Assembly: GCF_042432495.1 (NCBI RefSeq)
Contig: NZ_JBHLXC010000002.1
Coordinates: forward strand, 682,001-746,000
Source of the DNA: Pseudochelatococcus lubricantis
Lineage (GTDB): Bacteria; Pseudomonadota; Alphaproteobacteria; Rhizobiales; Beijerinckiaceae
Length of the DNA: 64,000 nucleotides
Direction of reading: 5' to 3'
The notes under the pieces are model-generated. The model did not search any database, was not told the origin of the DNA, and saw only the letters and a list, made by a program, of their open reading frames with translations. Shown in pieces: positions 48,728 to 57,741 of the stretch. The translations under genes and the position numbers were made by a program. Numbering within the stretch: position 1 is the first letter of the stretch; each line of letters opens with the position of its first letter.

Positions 48728-51226
48728 TCATGTCCCGCGCGGTTTGGCGCGCGTGGTGGCGGTGGCACTGGCAGGGTCCTCGGGCCAGACGTGCCTGGGA
48801 TAGCGCCCGCGCATCTCGGCGCGCACCGCGGTCCATGAGCCGCGCCAGAAGCCGGGGAGATCGCGCGTGATCTGGATCGGGCGGTGCGCCGGGGACAGCA
48901 GTTCGAGCGTGAGCGGCAATCGGCCGTTCGCGATGGCCGGGTGTCCGGCGTGGCCGAACAGTTCCTGCACCCGCACGGCGACGGAAGGGTTATCCCCGCT
49001 ATAATCCACAGGAATGCGCGATCCCGTCGAGGCGGTGAAGTGGGTCGGAGCGTCGCGTTCGAGCTGCTGCTGCCGATCCCACGGCAGCAGGGCCTTGAGC
49101 GCCGCGTCGAGCGTGCCGGTATCGATCTGCGCGAGGCCGGTGAGGCCGACGAGATGGGGCGTGAGCCATGTCTCGACCGTGGCCGCGAGCGCCTCGTCCG
49201 AAAGGTCGGGCCAGAAGTCCGCGCCTTCCGCCTTGCGCAGAAAGGCGACGCGCGTGCGCCATTGCGTGAGCGCCTTCGTCCACGGCAGGGCGGCGACGCC
49301 GAGCCCCGCGATGCCCCGCGCGAGGATGGTGGCGGCCGCTTCATCGGGCTTCACCGGCAGCGGCTGCCGGTCGAGCACGATGGCGCCGAGCCGGCGCGTG
49401 CGACGGCTGCGCAGCGCCTTTGCGCTGGTGTCGAAAGTCGTCTCCGCCGCCTCGACGATCATATCACCGGCAAGCGTCTCCACATCCTCGGGCGTGAGGG
49501 GGGCGGCGGAGACGATGCGTGCCGATGCGGCCGAGCCGGTGATTTCAGCGACCGCAAGCCAAGTTTCACGCGCAAGAGGATCGGCGGGATCGAGCGTCGC
49601 GCCGCGGCCGTTGGCAAGGACATAGATGCCGTCTCGCGCGCCGTCGCCCGCGCGGGCACGGGCGATGCGGTCCGGAAAGGCGAGCGCGAGCAGGGGGCCG
49701 GGGTCCGGGGCGCGCGTCGCGTCGGCGGCGGGGCCTGCCCAGTTGCGCGCCAGCCTGCGCATGTCGCCGGCGCGCGGCGAGCGGTCGCGGCGGAACTGGC
49801 CGACGCGCTCCGTGATGTCGACGGCGTTGCCGCCCAACCCCCGCTCCACCAGCACGGCGGCGATCTCGGCGGCTTCGGCGCCACGACCGCCGCGACGCGC
49901 CTCGACCACCATGCGGGCGAGGCGTGGCGGCAGCGGCAGTGCCTGCAGCGCCCGGCCGGTATCGGTGAGGCGATGGCGGGCATCGAGTGCGCCGATGCCT
50001 TGCAGGAGCTTGCGCGCCTCGATCACGGCGGCGGCCGGCGGCGGATCGAGAAAGGGGAGGCGGGCCGGATCGTCGATACCCCAGGCGGCGCAGTCGAGCA
50101 GCAGGGGCGCGAGGTCGGCGGAGAGGATTTCGGGCGTAGAAAAGGGCGCCAGCGCGCCGGTGGCGGCTTCCTCCCACAGGCGGATGCACACGCCCGGCTC
50201 CGTGCGCCCGGCGCGGCCCCGGCGCTGGTCCGCGGCGGCGCGCGAGGCGCGCACCGTTTCAAGGCGCGTGATACCGATGTCGGGCTCGAAACGCGGTACG
50301 CGAGCAAGACCCGAATCGATCACCACGCGCACGCCATCGATGGTGAGCGAGGTTTCGGCGATGGAGGTGGCGAGCACCACCTTGCGCCGCCCGGCGGGGC
50401 TCGGCCGGATGGCGAGGTTCTGCGCGGCGCGGTCGAGCTGGCCGTAGAGGGGGGCGATATCCACAGCCTGTCCACCGGCGGACGCCTGGCTGAACCGCTC
50501 CTCCAGCAGCGCCTCCGTGCGGCGGATCTCGCCCTGCCCGGGCAGGAAAACGAGGATGGAGCCGGGCTCCGACGCGAGCGCCGTGCGCACGGCGGCGGCC
50601 ACCTCCTCCTCCAGCCGGCGGGCGGGATCGCGGCCGCGATAGCGCGTCTCGACCGGGAAGGCGCGGCCTTCGGATTCGATGACGGGAGCTGGAGCGCCCG
50701 GCGCGCCGAGCAGGCCGGCGACGCGCGCGCCATCAAGGGTGGCGGACATGACGAGGATGCGCAAGTCCTCGCGCAGGCCCGCCTGCGCGTCGAGTGCGAG
50801 GGCGAGTGCGAAATCGGCGTCGAGCGAGCGCTCGTGAAACTCGTCGAAGATGACGACGGCTATGCCGGCGAGTTCCGGATCGTCGAGGATCATGCGGGCG
50901 AAAACGCCTTCCGTCACGACCTCGATGCGCGTGCGCGCGCTCACTTTCGAACCGAGACGCACGCGCAGGCCCACGGTCTCGCCGACCGGCTCCGACAGGG
51001 TTTCCGCCATGCGCGCGGCGGCGCCCTGGGCGGCGAGGCGGCGGGGCTCCAGCATGACGATCCTGCGCCCGCCGACCCAGGGCTCGCCGAGCAGGGCGAG
51101 CGGCACGCGCGTCGTCTTGCCCGCGCCGGGCGGGGCGACGAGCACAGCGTTGCGGCCGCGCGCCAACGTCCCGCGCAGGGGCGCGAGCACTTCGTCGATG
51201 GGCAGGGCAGGCGGGGTGTCGGTCAT
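48728..51226 (-). CDS. hrpB: ATP-dependent helicase HrpB
   Basis: An 832-residue DExH-box helicase. Walker A APPGAGKTTRVPLALL is near residue 32, the DEFH box in VVIFDEFHERSLDADF near 127, motif III MSATLDGARVAGLLG, and motif VI QRRGRAGRTEPGVCIRLW. The HrpB-type C-terminal domain has FTASTGSRIPVDYSG and RPIQITRDLPGFWRGSWTAVRAEMRGRYPRHVWPEDP in parts. The cellular role is poorly known. The start at 51226 (MTDTPPALP) fits the family; an extension to 51295 lacks similarity. It converges with rpoC and diverges from the OlsB-like gene. Confidence 0.95.
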   Translation of the reverse strand: MTDTPPALPIDEVLAPLRGTLARGRNAVLVAPPGAGKTTRVPLALLGEPWVGGRRIVMLEPRRLAAQGAAARMAETLSEPVGETVGLRVRLGSKVSARTRIEVVTEGVFARMILDDPELAGIAVVIFDEFHERSLDADFALALALDAQAGLREDLRILVMSATLDGARVAGLLGAPGAPAPVIESEGRAFPVETRYRGRDPARRLEEEVAAAVRTALASEPGSILVFLPGQGEIRRTEALLEERFSQASAGGQAVDIAPLYGQLDRAAQNLAIRPSPAGRRKVVLATSIAETSLTIDGVRVVIDSGLARVPRFEPDIGITRLETVRASRAAADQRRGRAGRTEPGVCIRLWEEAATGALAPFSTPEILSADLAPLLLDCAAWGIDDPARLPFLDPPPAAAVIEARKLLQGIGALDARHRLTDTGRALQALPLPPRLARMVVEARRGGRGAEAAEIAAVLVERGLGGNAVDITERVGQFRRDRSPRAGDMRRLARNWAGPAADATRAPDPGPLLALAFPDRIARARAGDGARDGIYVLANGRGATLDPADPLARETWLAVAEITGSAASARIVSAAPLTPEDVETLAGDMIVEAAETTFDTSAKALRSRRTRRLGAIVLDRQPLPVKPDEAAATILARGIAGLGVAALPWTKALTQWRTRVAFLRKAEGADFWPDLSDEALAATVETWLTPHLVGLTGLAQIDTGTLDAALKALLPWDRQQQLERDAPTHFTASTGSRIPVDYSGDNPSVAVRVQELFGHAGHPAIANGRLPLTLELLSPAHRPIQITRDLPGFWRGSWTAVRAEMRGRYPRHVWPEDPASATATTRAKPRGT

Positions 51227-51427
51227 GCGGCTGGCTTGCGTGATTCGTTCCGGTGACATCTTGCGCATCTCCCGCCCGTACGTCACCATTGTCATCGAAC
51301 TGTTGAAAGCCTATGCTCTGCTTGCGGGATGATAAGGCGGGCGAATCCGTAAGGCCCTGAAGCCAAAGAGCAAGGTGCGCGCGGTGCGCCCGGGTTCGTC
51401 ACGCGAGGGGCGGGGGTGGGAATTTAT

Positions 51428-52447
51428 ATGGGTGCCAGGAATCATACGGGTGCCAAGAGTGCGGCCGGCGCCAGAATTTTCGGGGAGGATGCGTTCATCG
51501 GGGCGCGGGGCGGGCGGATGCCTGCATTCCTGCAGCCCAAGGTCTGGGGCAACCCCAAGGCGTGGAACTGGGTGCAGAACGGCAAGTTCGGCGGCGGCTT
51601 CAAGTTCGGCCTGCCGCTCGACACCGGCGGCCTCGACCCCGTTCTCGGCCGCATCGGCTCCCTCGAAGTGCGGCTCGCGACCACCAAGCGCGATATTCGC
51701 CGGGCGCAGCGCCTGCGCTACCGCGTGTTCTACAACGAGATGTCGGCGGTGCCCAACGCCGCCTGCATGCTCGCGCAGCGCGACATGGACGAATACGACG
51801 CCATCTGCGACCATCTGCTGGTGCTCGATCACGACGCGCCGCGCAAGCCGTTCCGCCCCAACAAGCCGAAGGTGGTGGGCACCTACCGGCTGCTGCGGCA
51901 GGAGGTGGCGGATCGCTCCTTCGGCTTCTACACGGCCGGCGAATTCGACGTGCAGCCGGTGATCGACGCCAACCCGCAACTGCGCTTTCTGGAACTCGGC
52001 CGCTCCTGCGTGCTCAAGCCCTACCGCAACAAGCGCACCGTCGAACTGCTCTGGCATGGCATCTGGACCTATGTGCTGCATCACCGCATCGACGTGATGT
52101 TCGGCTGCGCGAGCCTTGAGGGCACCGACCCCGCGAAGATGGCGCTGCCGCTGAGCTTCCTGCATCACTATGCCCGCGCGCCCGAGGAATGGAACGTGAA
52201 GGCCCTGCCGGACCGTTTCGTGCGCATGGACCTGATGAGCAAGGAGGGCATCGATGCCCGCGCCGCGCTGCACAGCCTGCCGCCGCTGATCAAGGGCTAT
52301 CTGCGTCTTGGCGGCACCGTGGGCGAGGGCGCGGTGATCGATCGGCAGTTCGGCACCACGGACGTGCTGGTGATGCTGCCGGTGAAGGCGATCAACCCGC
52401 GGTACATCGGTCACTTCGGCGCCACCGCCGACCGGCACGCCGCCTGA
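51428..52447 (+). CDS. olsB: OlsB-like GNAT acyltransferase (ornithine lipid synthesis)
   Basis: A protein of about 339 residues in the OlsB/N-acyltransferase group (Acetyltransf_5, GNAT-like). EVRLATTKRDIRRAQRLRYRVFYNEMSA, RDMDEYDAICDHLLV, FLELGRSCVLKPYRNKRTVELLWHGI, given in segments, and GCASLEGTDP are typical. OlsB joins a 3-hydroxyacyl group from ACP to ornithine, the first step of ornithine lipids. OlsA, which completes it, is not in the window. The N-terminal 60 residues are not conserved; GTG 51416, ATG 51428 and ATG 51518 are possible starts. Confidence 0.8.
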   Translation: MGARNHTGAKSAAGARIFGEDAFIGARGGRMPAFLQPKVWGNPKAWNWVQNGKFGGGFKFGLPLDTGGLDPVLGRIGSLEVRLATTKRDIRRAQRLRYRVFYNEMSAVPNAACMLAQRDMDEYDAICDHLLVLDHDAPRKPFRPNKPKVVGTYRLLRQEVADRSFGFYTAGEFDVQPVIDANPQLRFLELGRSCVLKPYRNKRTVELLWHGIWTYVLHHRIDVMFGCASLEGTDPAKMALPLSFLHHYARAPEEWNVKALPDRFVRMDLMSKEGIDARAALHSLPPLIKGYLRLGGTVGEGAVIDRQFGTTDVLVMLPVKAINPRYIGHFGATADRHAA

Positions 52448-52481
52448 TCCCCGGGCTATTCGATCCCGCTCCGCCCGTGCT

Positions 52482-53576
52482 TCAGCGCTTGCGTTCCAGA
52501 ATGCGCGAGACGACGCGGGCGGTGTAGTCCACCATGGGCACGATGCGCGAATAGTTGAGCCGCGTCGGGCCGATGACGCCGACGACCCCGAGGATCGTCT
52601 GGCGCGAGTCGCGGAAGGGCGCGGCGATCATCGACGAGCCGGACAGCGAGAACAGCTTGTTTTCCGAGCCGATGAAGATGCGCACGCCCTCGCCGCCCTC
52701 GGCGCGCGACAGCAGGTCGATGACGTCCTTCTGCGTCTCCAGATCGGCGAACAGCAGGCGGATGCGCTCGACGTCCTCCGCCGCCTTGAGATCGTCGAGA
52801 AGGTTCGCCTGTCCGCGCACGATGAGCTGGCGCCCGTCCGAGGGGCCGACGCTGACGGCGAGGCCCGCGTCGATGAGGCCGGTGACGAGCGCGTCGAGTT
52901 CCTGCTCCATACTGGCGCGGCGCTGCTCAACCTGCGCGCGCAGCTCCGCCAGGGTGAGGCCGCGCAAATGCGCGTTGAGGTAGTTGCCGGCCTCGATCAG
53001 GGCACTCGACGGCAGGCCGGGCGGCAGGTCGAGCAGGCGGTTCTCGACTGCGCCGTCCTCGCCCACCAGCACCACGAGCGCCTTCGCGGCATCGAGGCGA
53101 ACGAATTCGATGTGCTTCAGCGGCGGGTTCTGCTTGCCGGTGACGACGACGCCCGCGCCGCGCGTGAGGCCCGACAGCATCACGGTGGCCTCCGACAGCA
53201 GGCTGTCGAGCGAGGTGCCCGTGGCCGCCGCGGCCACCTGCGATTCGATGCGGCTGGTCTCTTCCGAATCGAGGTCGCCGATTTCCAGCATTGCATCGAC
53301 GAAGAAGCGCAGGCCGCGCTCGGTTGGCATGCGCCCGGCGCTGATGTGGGGTGCGTAAAGCAGGCCCGCCAGCTCAAGGTCCGCCATCACGTTGCGCACG
53401 GAGGCGGGCGAGAGCGGCATGGAGAGAAGGCGCGCGAGATTGCGCGAGCCGACGGGCTCGCCCGTGGCGAGATAACCCTCTACCACATGGCGGAAAACCT
53501 CGCGCGACCGCTCGTCAAGGTCCGCAAAGAGGCGCGCGCTGTCCGCAGTCGGGACGGTTCGATACGGCATGGTCAT
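52482..53576 (-). CDS. hrcA: heat-inducible transcription repressor HrcA
   Basis: A 364-residue repressor of the CIRCE regulon (groESL, sometimes dnaK). An N-terminal winged helix (LDERSREVFRHVVEGYLATGEPVGSRNLARLL) precedes MSLSPASVRNVMADLELAGLLYAPHISAGRMPTERGLRFFVD, given in two parts. The C-terminal domain holds VGVIGPTRLNYSRIVPMVDYTARVV. No CIRCE element (TTAGCACTC-N9-GAGTGCTAA) is found upstream, so it is not obviously autoregulated that way. It diverges from rph; the usual grpE partner is not adjacent. Confidence 0.96.
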   Translation of the reverse strand: MTMPYRTVPTADSARLFADLDERSREVFRHVVEGYLATGEPVGSRNLARLLSMPLSPASVRNVMADLELAGLLYAPHISAGRMPTERGLRFFVDAMLEIGDLDSEETSRIESQVAAAATGTSLDSLLSEATVMLSGLTRGAGVVVTGKQNPPLKHIEFVRLDAAKALVVLVGEDGAVENRLLDLPPGLPSSALIEAGNYLNAHLRGLTLAELRAQVEQRRASMEQELDALVTGLIDAGLAVSVGPSDGRQLIVRGQANLLDDLKAAEDVERIRLLFADLETQKDVIDLLSRAEGGEGVRIFIGSENKLFSLSGSSMIAAPFRDSRQTILGVVGVIGPTRLNYSRIVPMVDYTARVVSRILERKR

Positions 53577-53687
53577 CAGAAAACAGTCATCACGGTATGG
53601 TTTTTGGCTCCTGACTTGCCTCTCCCTGATTAGGGCAACAGGGGGGGCTGCTTCAAGAGGGGGAGCAGGCAGGCCTTGCGGAATCGG

Positions 53688-53716
53688 CTTGTCGGCGGCG
53701 CGCGAGATGCTACAAG
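53688..53716 (+). promoter_or_regulatory. candidate promoter of rph-rdgB
   Basis: CTTGTC (53688-53693), 17 bases, TACAAG (53711-53716); CTTGNC is the common -35 of alphaproteobacterial housekeeping promoters. It lies 37 bases before the rph GTG. Confidence 0.45.
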
Positions 53717-53752
53717 CCGCGCAGGACGATCATTATTCCAGGGACAAGTTCG

Positions 53753-54478
53753 GTGAATACCTCCATCCGCCCCTCAGGGCGCGCTCCGGAAGAGCTGCGC
53801 AAGGTAACCCTCGAACGCGCCGTGGCGCGTTACGCGGAAGGCTCCTGCCTGGTGAAATTCGGCGAGACGCACGTGCTGTGCACGGCCTCGCTGGAAGACA
53901 GGCCGCCGCCGTGGCTGCGCGGACAGGGCCGCGGCTGGGTGACAGCGGAATACGCCATGCTGCCGCGCGCCACGCTGGAGCGCACGCGCCGCGAGGTGAC
54001 ATCCGGCAAACCCTCCGGCCGCACGCAGGAAATCCAGCGCCTCATCGGGCGCAGCCTGCGCGCGGTCGTGGACCTGCATGCGATCGGCGAACGGCAGATC
54101 GTGGTCGACTGCGACGTGCTGCAGGCGGACGGCGGCACGCGCACCGCCGCCATCACCGGCGCGTGGGTCGCGCTGCACGATTGCCTGCAATGGATGCAGG
54201 CGCGCTCCATGCTGTCTGCCAAGGCGCTGAAGGACCACGTCGCCGCTGTCTCCTGCGGCATCTACAGAGGCACGCCGGTGCTCGACCTCGATTACGCCGA
54301 GGACTCGGCGGCCGAGACCGATGCCAATTTTGTGCTGACCGGCACGGGCGGCATCGTCGAGGTGCAGGGCACGGCGGAGGGCGCTCCCTTCAGCGAGGAG
54401 GAGCTGCTGCGCCTGCTGGCACTGGCAAGGGCCGGGACGGAAAAGCTCGTCAGCCTGCAGAAACTGGCGGTATCGTGA
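53753..54478 (+). CDS. rph: ribonuclease PH
   Basis: A 241-residue phosphorolytic 3'-5' exoribonuclease that trims tRNA 3' ends. Conserved sections include SCLVKFGETHVLCTASLED, GWVTAEYAMLPRAT, EIQRLIGRSLRAVVDL and VDCDVLQADGGTRTAAITG. All phosphate-binding arginines of the family appear present. The start is GTG. Its stop overlaps the rdgB start by one base (TGATG). Confidence 0.97.
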   Translation: MNTSIRPSGRAPEELRKVTLERAVARYAEGSCLVKFGETHVLCTASLEDRPPPWLRGQGRGWVTAEYAMLPRATLERTRREVTSGKPSGRTQEIQRLIGRSLRAVVDLHAIGERQIVVDCDVLQADGGTRTAAITGAWVALHDCLQWMQARSMLSAKALKDHVAAVSCGIYRGTPVLDLDYAEDSAAETDANFVLTGTGGIVEVQGTAEGAPFSEEELLRLLALARAGTEKLVSLQKLAVS

Positions 54479-55104
54479 TGGTGCGCAAGCTGGAAGGGCG
54501 GCTCGTCGTCGCCTCGCACAACCCGGGCAAGTTGCGCGAGATGCGTGAGCTGCTCGCGCCCTATCACATCGAGGCCGTGTCGGCGGGTGAACTCCACCTG
54601 CCGGAGCCGGACGAGACCGGAACCACCTTCGCCGAGAACGCGGCGCTGAAGGCGCATGCTGCGGCGACGGCCACCGGCCTGCCCGCCTTTGCCGACGATT
54701 CCGGCCTGTGCGTCGAGGCGCTCGACGGTGCGCCGGGTATCTTTTCCGCCCGCTGGGCCGGCCCCGACAAGGACTTCCCCGCCGCTATCGCTCGCATCGA
54801 GCGGGAACTCGAACGGCGCGGCGCGCTGGACGACGCCGGGCGCCGGGCGCATTTCGTTTCCGCGCTCGTGGTGGCATGGCCGGACGGGCACGAGGAACTG
54901 TTCGAAGGCCGCGTATTCGGCAAGCTGGTGTTTCCCGCGCGTGGCGACAGGGGTTTCGGCTACGATCCGATCTTCCAGCCGGAAGGGTACGACATCACTT
55001 TCGGCGAGATGTCGTCGGAGCAGAAGCACGGCTGGTCGCATCCGCAAGGATTGTCTCACCGCGCCCGGGCGTTCCGCCGTCTCGCGGCGGCGCTGCTGGG
55101 CTGA
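54478..55104 (+). CDS. rdgB: XTP/dITP diphosphatase (RdgB/HAM1)
   Basis: A 208-residue house-cleaning nucleotidase that hydrolyses non-canonical purine triphosphates. LVVASHNPGKLREM at the N-terminus, FADDSGLCVEALDGAPGIFSARWAG (two parts), DRGFGYDPIFQPEGYD and SHRARAFRRL near the C-terminus are diagnostic. It is translationally coupled to rph. In many relatives hemW follows; here recQ lies on the opposite strand instead. Confidence 0.96.
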   Translation: MVRKLEGRLVVASHNPGKLREMRELLAPYHIEAVSAGELHLPEPDETGTTFAENAALKAHAAATATGLPAFADDSGLCVEALDGAPGIFSARWAGPDKDFPAAIARIERELERRGALDDAGRRAHFVSALVVAWPDGHEELFEGRVFGKLVFPARGDRGFGYDPIFQPEGYDITFGEMSSEQKHGWSHPQGLSHRARAFRRLAAALLG

Positions 55105-55199
55105 TACCTGAGCCCCACTCATCGGGAGATGGTCAAGCCCATGCGGGGCCTGGCAAGGCACGCACGTGAGTGGCCGCAGAACGGGAGCGCCGGTATCAG
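55101..55199. other. nested inverted repeats between rdgB and recQ
   Basis: CTGATACC (55101-55108) is complemented by GGTATCAG (55192-55199), and inside it CCACTCA (55115-55121) by TGAGTGG (55167-55173). The pairs bracket the space between the two convergent stop codons, TGA at 55102 and the recQ TGA at 55200-55202. It may fold into one long 3' structure. Confidence 0.5.
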
Positions 55200-57062
55200 T
55201 CAGCGGTTCTCGCGCAGGAAGGCGGCGATGGCGTCCGCGAAGGTCTGGCCGTAGCGTTCCAGCTTGTGCTCGCCCACGCCCTGCACCATGCGCATGGCAT
55301 ACAGGTCGGTTGGTTTGAGGCGGGCCATGTCGACCAGGGTGCGGTCGGGGAAAACCATGTAGGCGGCGGCGTTCTCGGCCTTCGCGAGTTCGAGGCGCAG
55401 GCTGCGCAGATGCTGGAACAGGGCGTTTTCCGCCTCCGTGAGCAGGGACGCCGCCTCCCCTGTGCGCGGGCTGTCGCGCCTGCGACGCGGTTCCTCCGCG
55501 ACGGCGCGCAGCGTCAGCTTCTCGCGGCCGAACAGGATGTCCTCGCCCTTCTGTGTCAGACGGTAGCCCGAATAGGCTTCGCCCGTCTCGCCGACGGCGC
55601 CGGTGGCGAACAACTGCCGGATGATGGTGAGCCACGTCCGCTTGCCCTTGTCCGCGCCAACGCCGAATGTCTTGAGCTTGTCGTGGCCAAGGCGGGACAC
55701 CGCCTCGTTCTCCGTGCCGGTGAGGATGTCGGCGATATGCGCCGCGCCGAAGCGCTGGCCGGTGCGGGCGATGGCGGACAGCACCTTCTGCGCATCGATG
55801 GTGGCGTCGTAGAGGCTGACGCCACCCCGGCAAAGGTCGCAGCCGCCGCAGGGCTCGCTCGCCTCACCGAAATAGGCGAGCAGCGCCTGCCGCCGGCAGG
55901 TCGCGGTTTCGCACAGCTCGATCATGGCATTGAGCCTGCGGTGCTCGATGCGGCGGCGCTCGTCGTCGATGTCCTTCTCGTCGATCTGCCGCCTGCGCAG
56001 CGCCATGTCGGAGGCGCCGTAGAGCGTGAGCGTCCACGCCGGCAGGCCGTCGCGCCCGGCGCGGCCGATCTCCTGATAGTAGCCCTCGATGCTGCCGGGC
56101 ATGTCGGCATGGGCGACGAAGCGCACGTCCGGCTTGTTGATGCCCATGCCGAAGGCGACCGTGGCCACCATGACGATGTCGTTTTCCTGCAGGAAGCGGT
56201 CCTGCCGCTCGCCGCGCAGCGCCTGATCGAGCCCGGCATGGTAGGCGAGCGCGCGCACGCCCTTTTGCGACAGGCTTTCCGCGATTTCTTCCGTGCGCTT
56301 GCGGGCCGAGGTGTAGATAATGCCGCTCGCCCCCTTGTGCGAGAGGACGAATTCCGCAAGCTGGCTCGCGGGACGCTCCTTCGCCGCGAAACGCAGATCG
56401 AGGTTGGGCCGGTCGAAGCTGTGCACGACGACGCGCGGCTCCTCCGGAAAAAGCTGCTGAACGATGTCGGCGCGGGTGGTGCGGTCGGCGGTGGCGGTGA
56501 GCGCGATGGTCTGCGGTGAGCCCAGTTGCTCGCGCACCTGCCGCAGATTGCGGTAATCGGGGCGGAAATCGTGGCCCCATTGCGATACGCAATGCGCCTC
56601 ATCGATGGCGAGGCGGCGAATGCCGATGTCGCGCAGGGCTGACAGCATGTTGTCGCCCGCGAGTTTCTCGGGTGAGACGAACAGAAGCTTCAGCTCGCCG
56701 CGGCGCATCATCCGCCACGCCTCGCGATTCCCGTCGTCGGTGTTGGCGGAATTGATGGTGGCCGCCGGCACGCCGAGGGCCGTGAGCTGCCCGACCTGGT
56801 CGCGCATCAGCGCGACCAGCGGCGAGACGACCAAGGTCATGCCGCCATCGTCCGTCATGGCGGGCAACTGGTAGCACATCGATTTGCCGCTGCCGGTCGG
56901 CATCACCGCGAAGACGTTCTCGCCGTTGAGCACGGCGGCGATCACCTCGTCCTGCCCCGGGCGGAAATCGTCGTAGCCGAACACCGACTTCAGCACAGCC
57001 CGCGCACGCTGCGCGAGTGCGGGGCTGACCGGCTGAACCTGTGCTGCGCCGGCCTGTGTCAT
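55200..57062 (-). CDS. recQ: ATP-dependent DNA helicase RecQ
   Basis: A 620-residue 3'-5' helicase. Walker A MPTGSGKSMCYQLPA is near residue 57, DEAH in RRLAIDEAHCVSQWGHDFRPDY near 155, and QEIGRAGRDG as motif VI. The zinc-binding region has four Cys: CETATCRRQ and EPCGGCDLC. The winged helix and a C-terminal HRDC domain (ENALFQHLRSLRLELAKAE, then MVQGVGEHKLERYGQTF) complete the E. coli-like layout. The start at 57062 overlaps the LysE stop by four bases (ATGA). Confidence 0.97.
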   Translation of the reverse strand: MTQAGAAQVQPVSPALAQRARAVLKSVFGYDDFRPGQDEVIAAVLNGENVFAVMPTGSGKSMCYQLPAMTDDGGMTLVVSPLVALMRDQVGQLTALGVPAATINSANTDDGNREAWRMMRRGELKLLFVSPEKLAGDNMLSALRDIGIRRLAIDEAHCVSQWGHDFRPDYRNLRQVREQLGSPQTIALTATADRTTRADIVQQLFPEEPRVVVHSFDRPNLDLRFAAKERPASQLAEFVLSHKGASGIIYTSARKRTEEIAESLSQKGVRALAYHAGLDQALRGERQDRFLQENDIVMVATVAFGMGINKPDVRFVAHADMPGSIEGYYQEIGRAGRDGLPAWTLTLYGASDMALRRRQIDEKDIDDERRRIEHRRLNAMIELCETATCRRQALLAYFGEASEPCGGCDLCRGGVSLYDATIDAQKVLSAIARTGQRFGAAHIADILTGTENEAVSRLGHDKLKTFGVGADKGKRTWLTIIRQLFATGAVGETGEAYSGYRLTQKGEDILFGREKLTLRAVAEEPRRRRDSPRTGEAASLLTEAENALFQHLRSLRLELAKAENAAAYMVFPDRTLVDMARLKPTDLYAMRMVQGVGEHKLERYGQTFADAIAAFLRENR

Positions 57063-57685
57063 GAGCGGGTGGCGACCGCGACCGCCGTGCCCACCATCAC
57101 CGTCCCGGTGGCGCGGTTGATGAAGGCGAGCGCCCGCGGGCTGGAGAAAAGGCGGCGCGCGCGGGCGGCGGCGAGGACGTAGGCCGAGAAGATCACCGCC
57201 AGCACGGCGAAGGTGACTGCCGCAAGCTCCGCGAAGGTCACGGGTGTGACGGCGTCGAGCGGGATGAAGCCCGGCAGCAGCGCCAGATAGAACATCATCG
57301 CCTTCGGGTTCGACAGGCCGACCATCAGGCCGCCGAGGAAGGCAGCGGGCCCGCCCTCGCCCACCTCCAGCGGTGCGGAGGCGATAGACGTCGCCGGTGC
57401 CGTCCAGAAATGCCACGCCAGCCAGAGCAGATAGGCGGCGCCGAGGTATTTGATGACGATGAACACGCCCTGGAAGGTCTGCGCCAGCACGGCGAGGCCG
57501 GAAACGGCGACCGTCAGCCAGAGGACATCGCTGATGATGATGCCGAGCAGGAAGGGCGCGAGCCCCCGCGTGCCGCGTGCCAGCACCCGCGCCACGATGG
57601 CGGCGACGGCCGGCCCCGGCACGGCGGCGGCAATGGCGAGCGCGCTGGCGAATATCGCGAGCGCGGTGATGTCGATGCCATGCAC
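57059..57685 (-). CDS. LysE family translocator
   Basis: A 208-residue inner-membrane exporter with about six helices. AAAVPGPAVAAIVARVLARGTRG at the N-terminus and GLMVGLSNPKAMMFYLALLPGF in the middle are LysE/RhtB hallmarks; such proteins export amino acids or homoserine lactones. The GTG start at 57685 has AGGAG five bases upstream. An open frame extending to 58018 overlaps recF antisense and is not coding. It precedes recQ and follows recF on the same strand. Confidence 0.9.
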   Translation of the reverse strand: MHGIDITALAIFASALAIAAAVPGPAVAAIVARVLARGTRGLAPFLLGIIISDVLWLTVAVSGLAVLAQTFQGVFIVIKYLGAAYLLWLAWHFWTAPATSIASAPLEVGEGGPAAFLGGLMVGLSNPKAMMFYLALLPGFIPLDAVTPVTFAELAAVTFAVLAVIFSAYVLAAARARRLFSSPRALAFINRATGTVMVGTAVAVATRS

Positions 57686-57741
57686 GGGAGGCTCCTGACA
57701 GCGAAAAGAATACGCGGCGCGAATCCGCCCGCGCCGGGAAA

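Noticed and set aside
53577..53752. CIRCE element between hrcA and rph
   Set aside because: No TTAGCACTC-N9-GAGTGCTAA or near match found.
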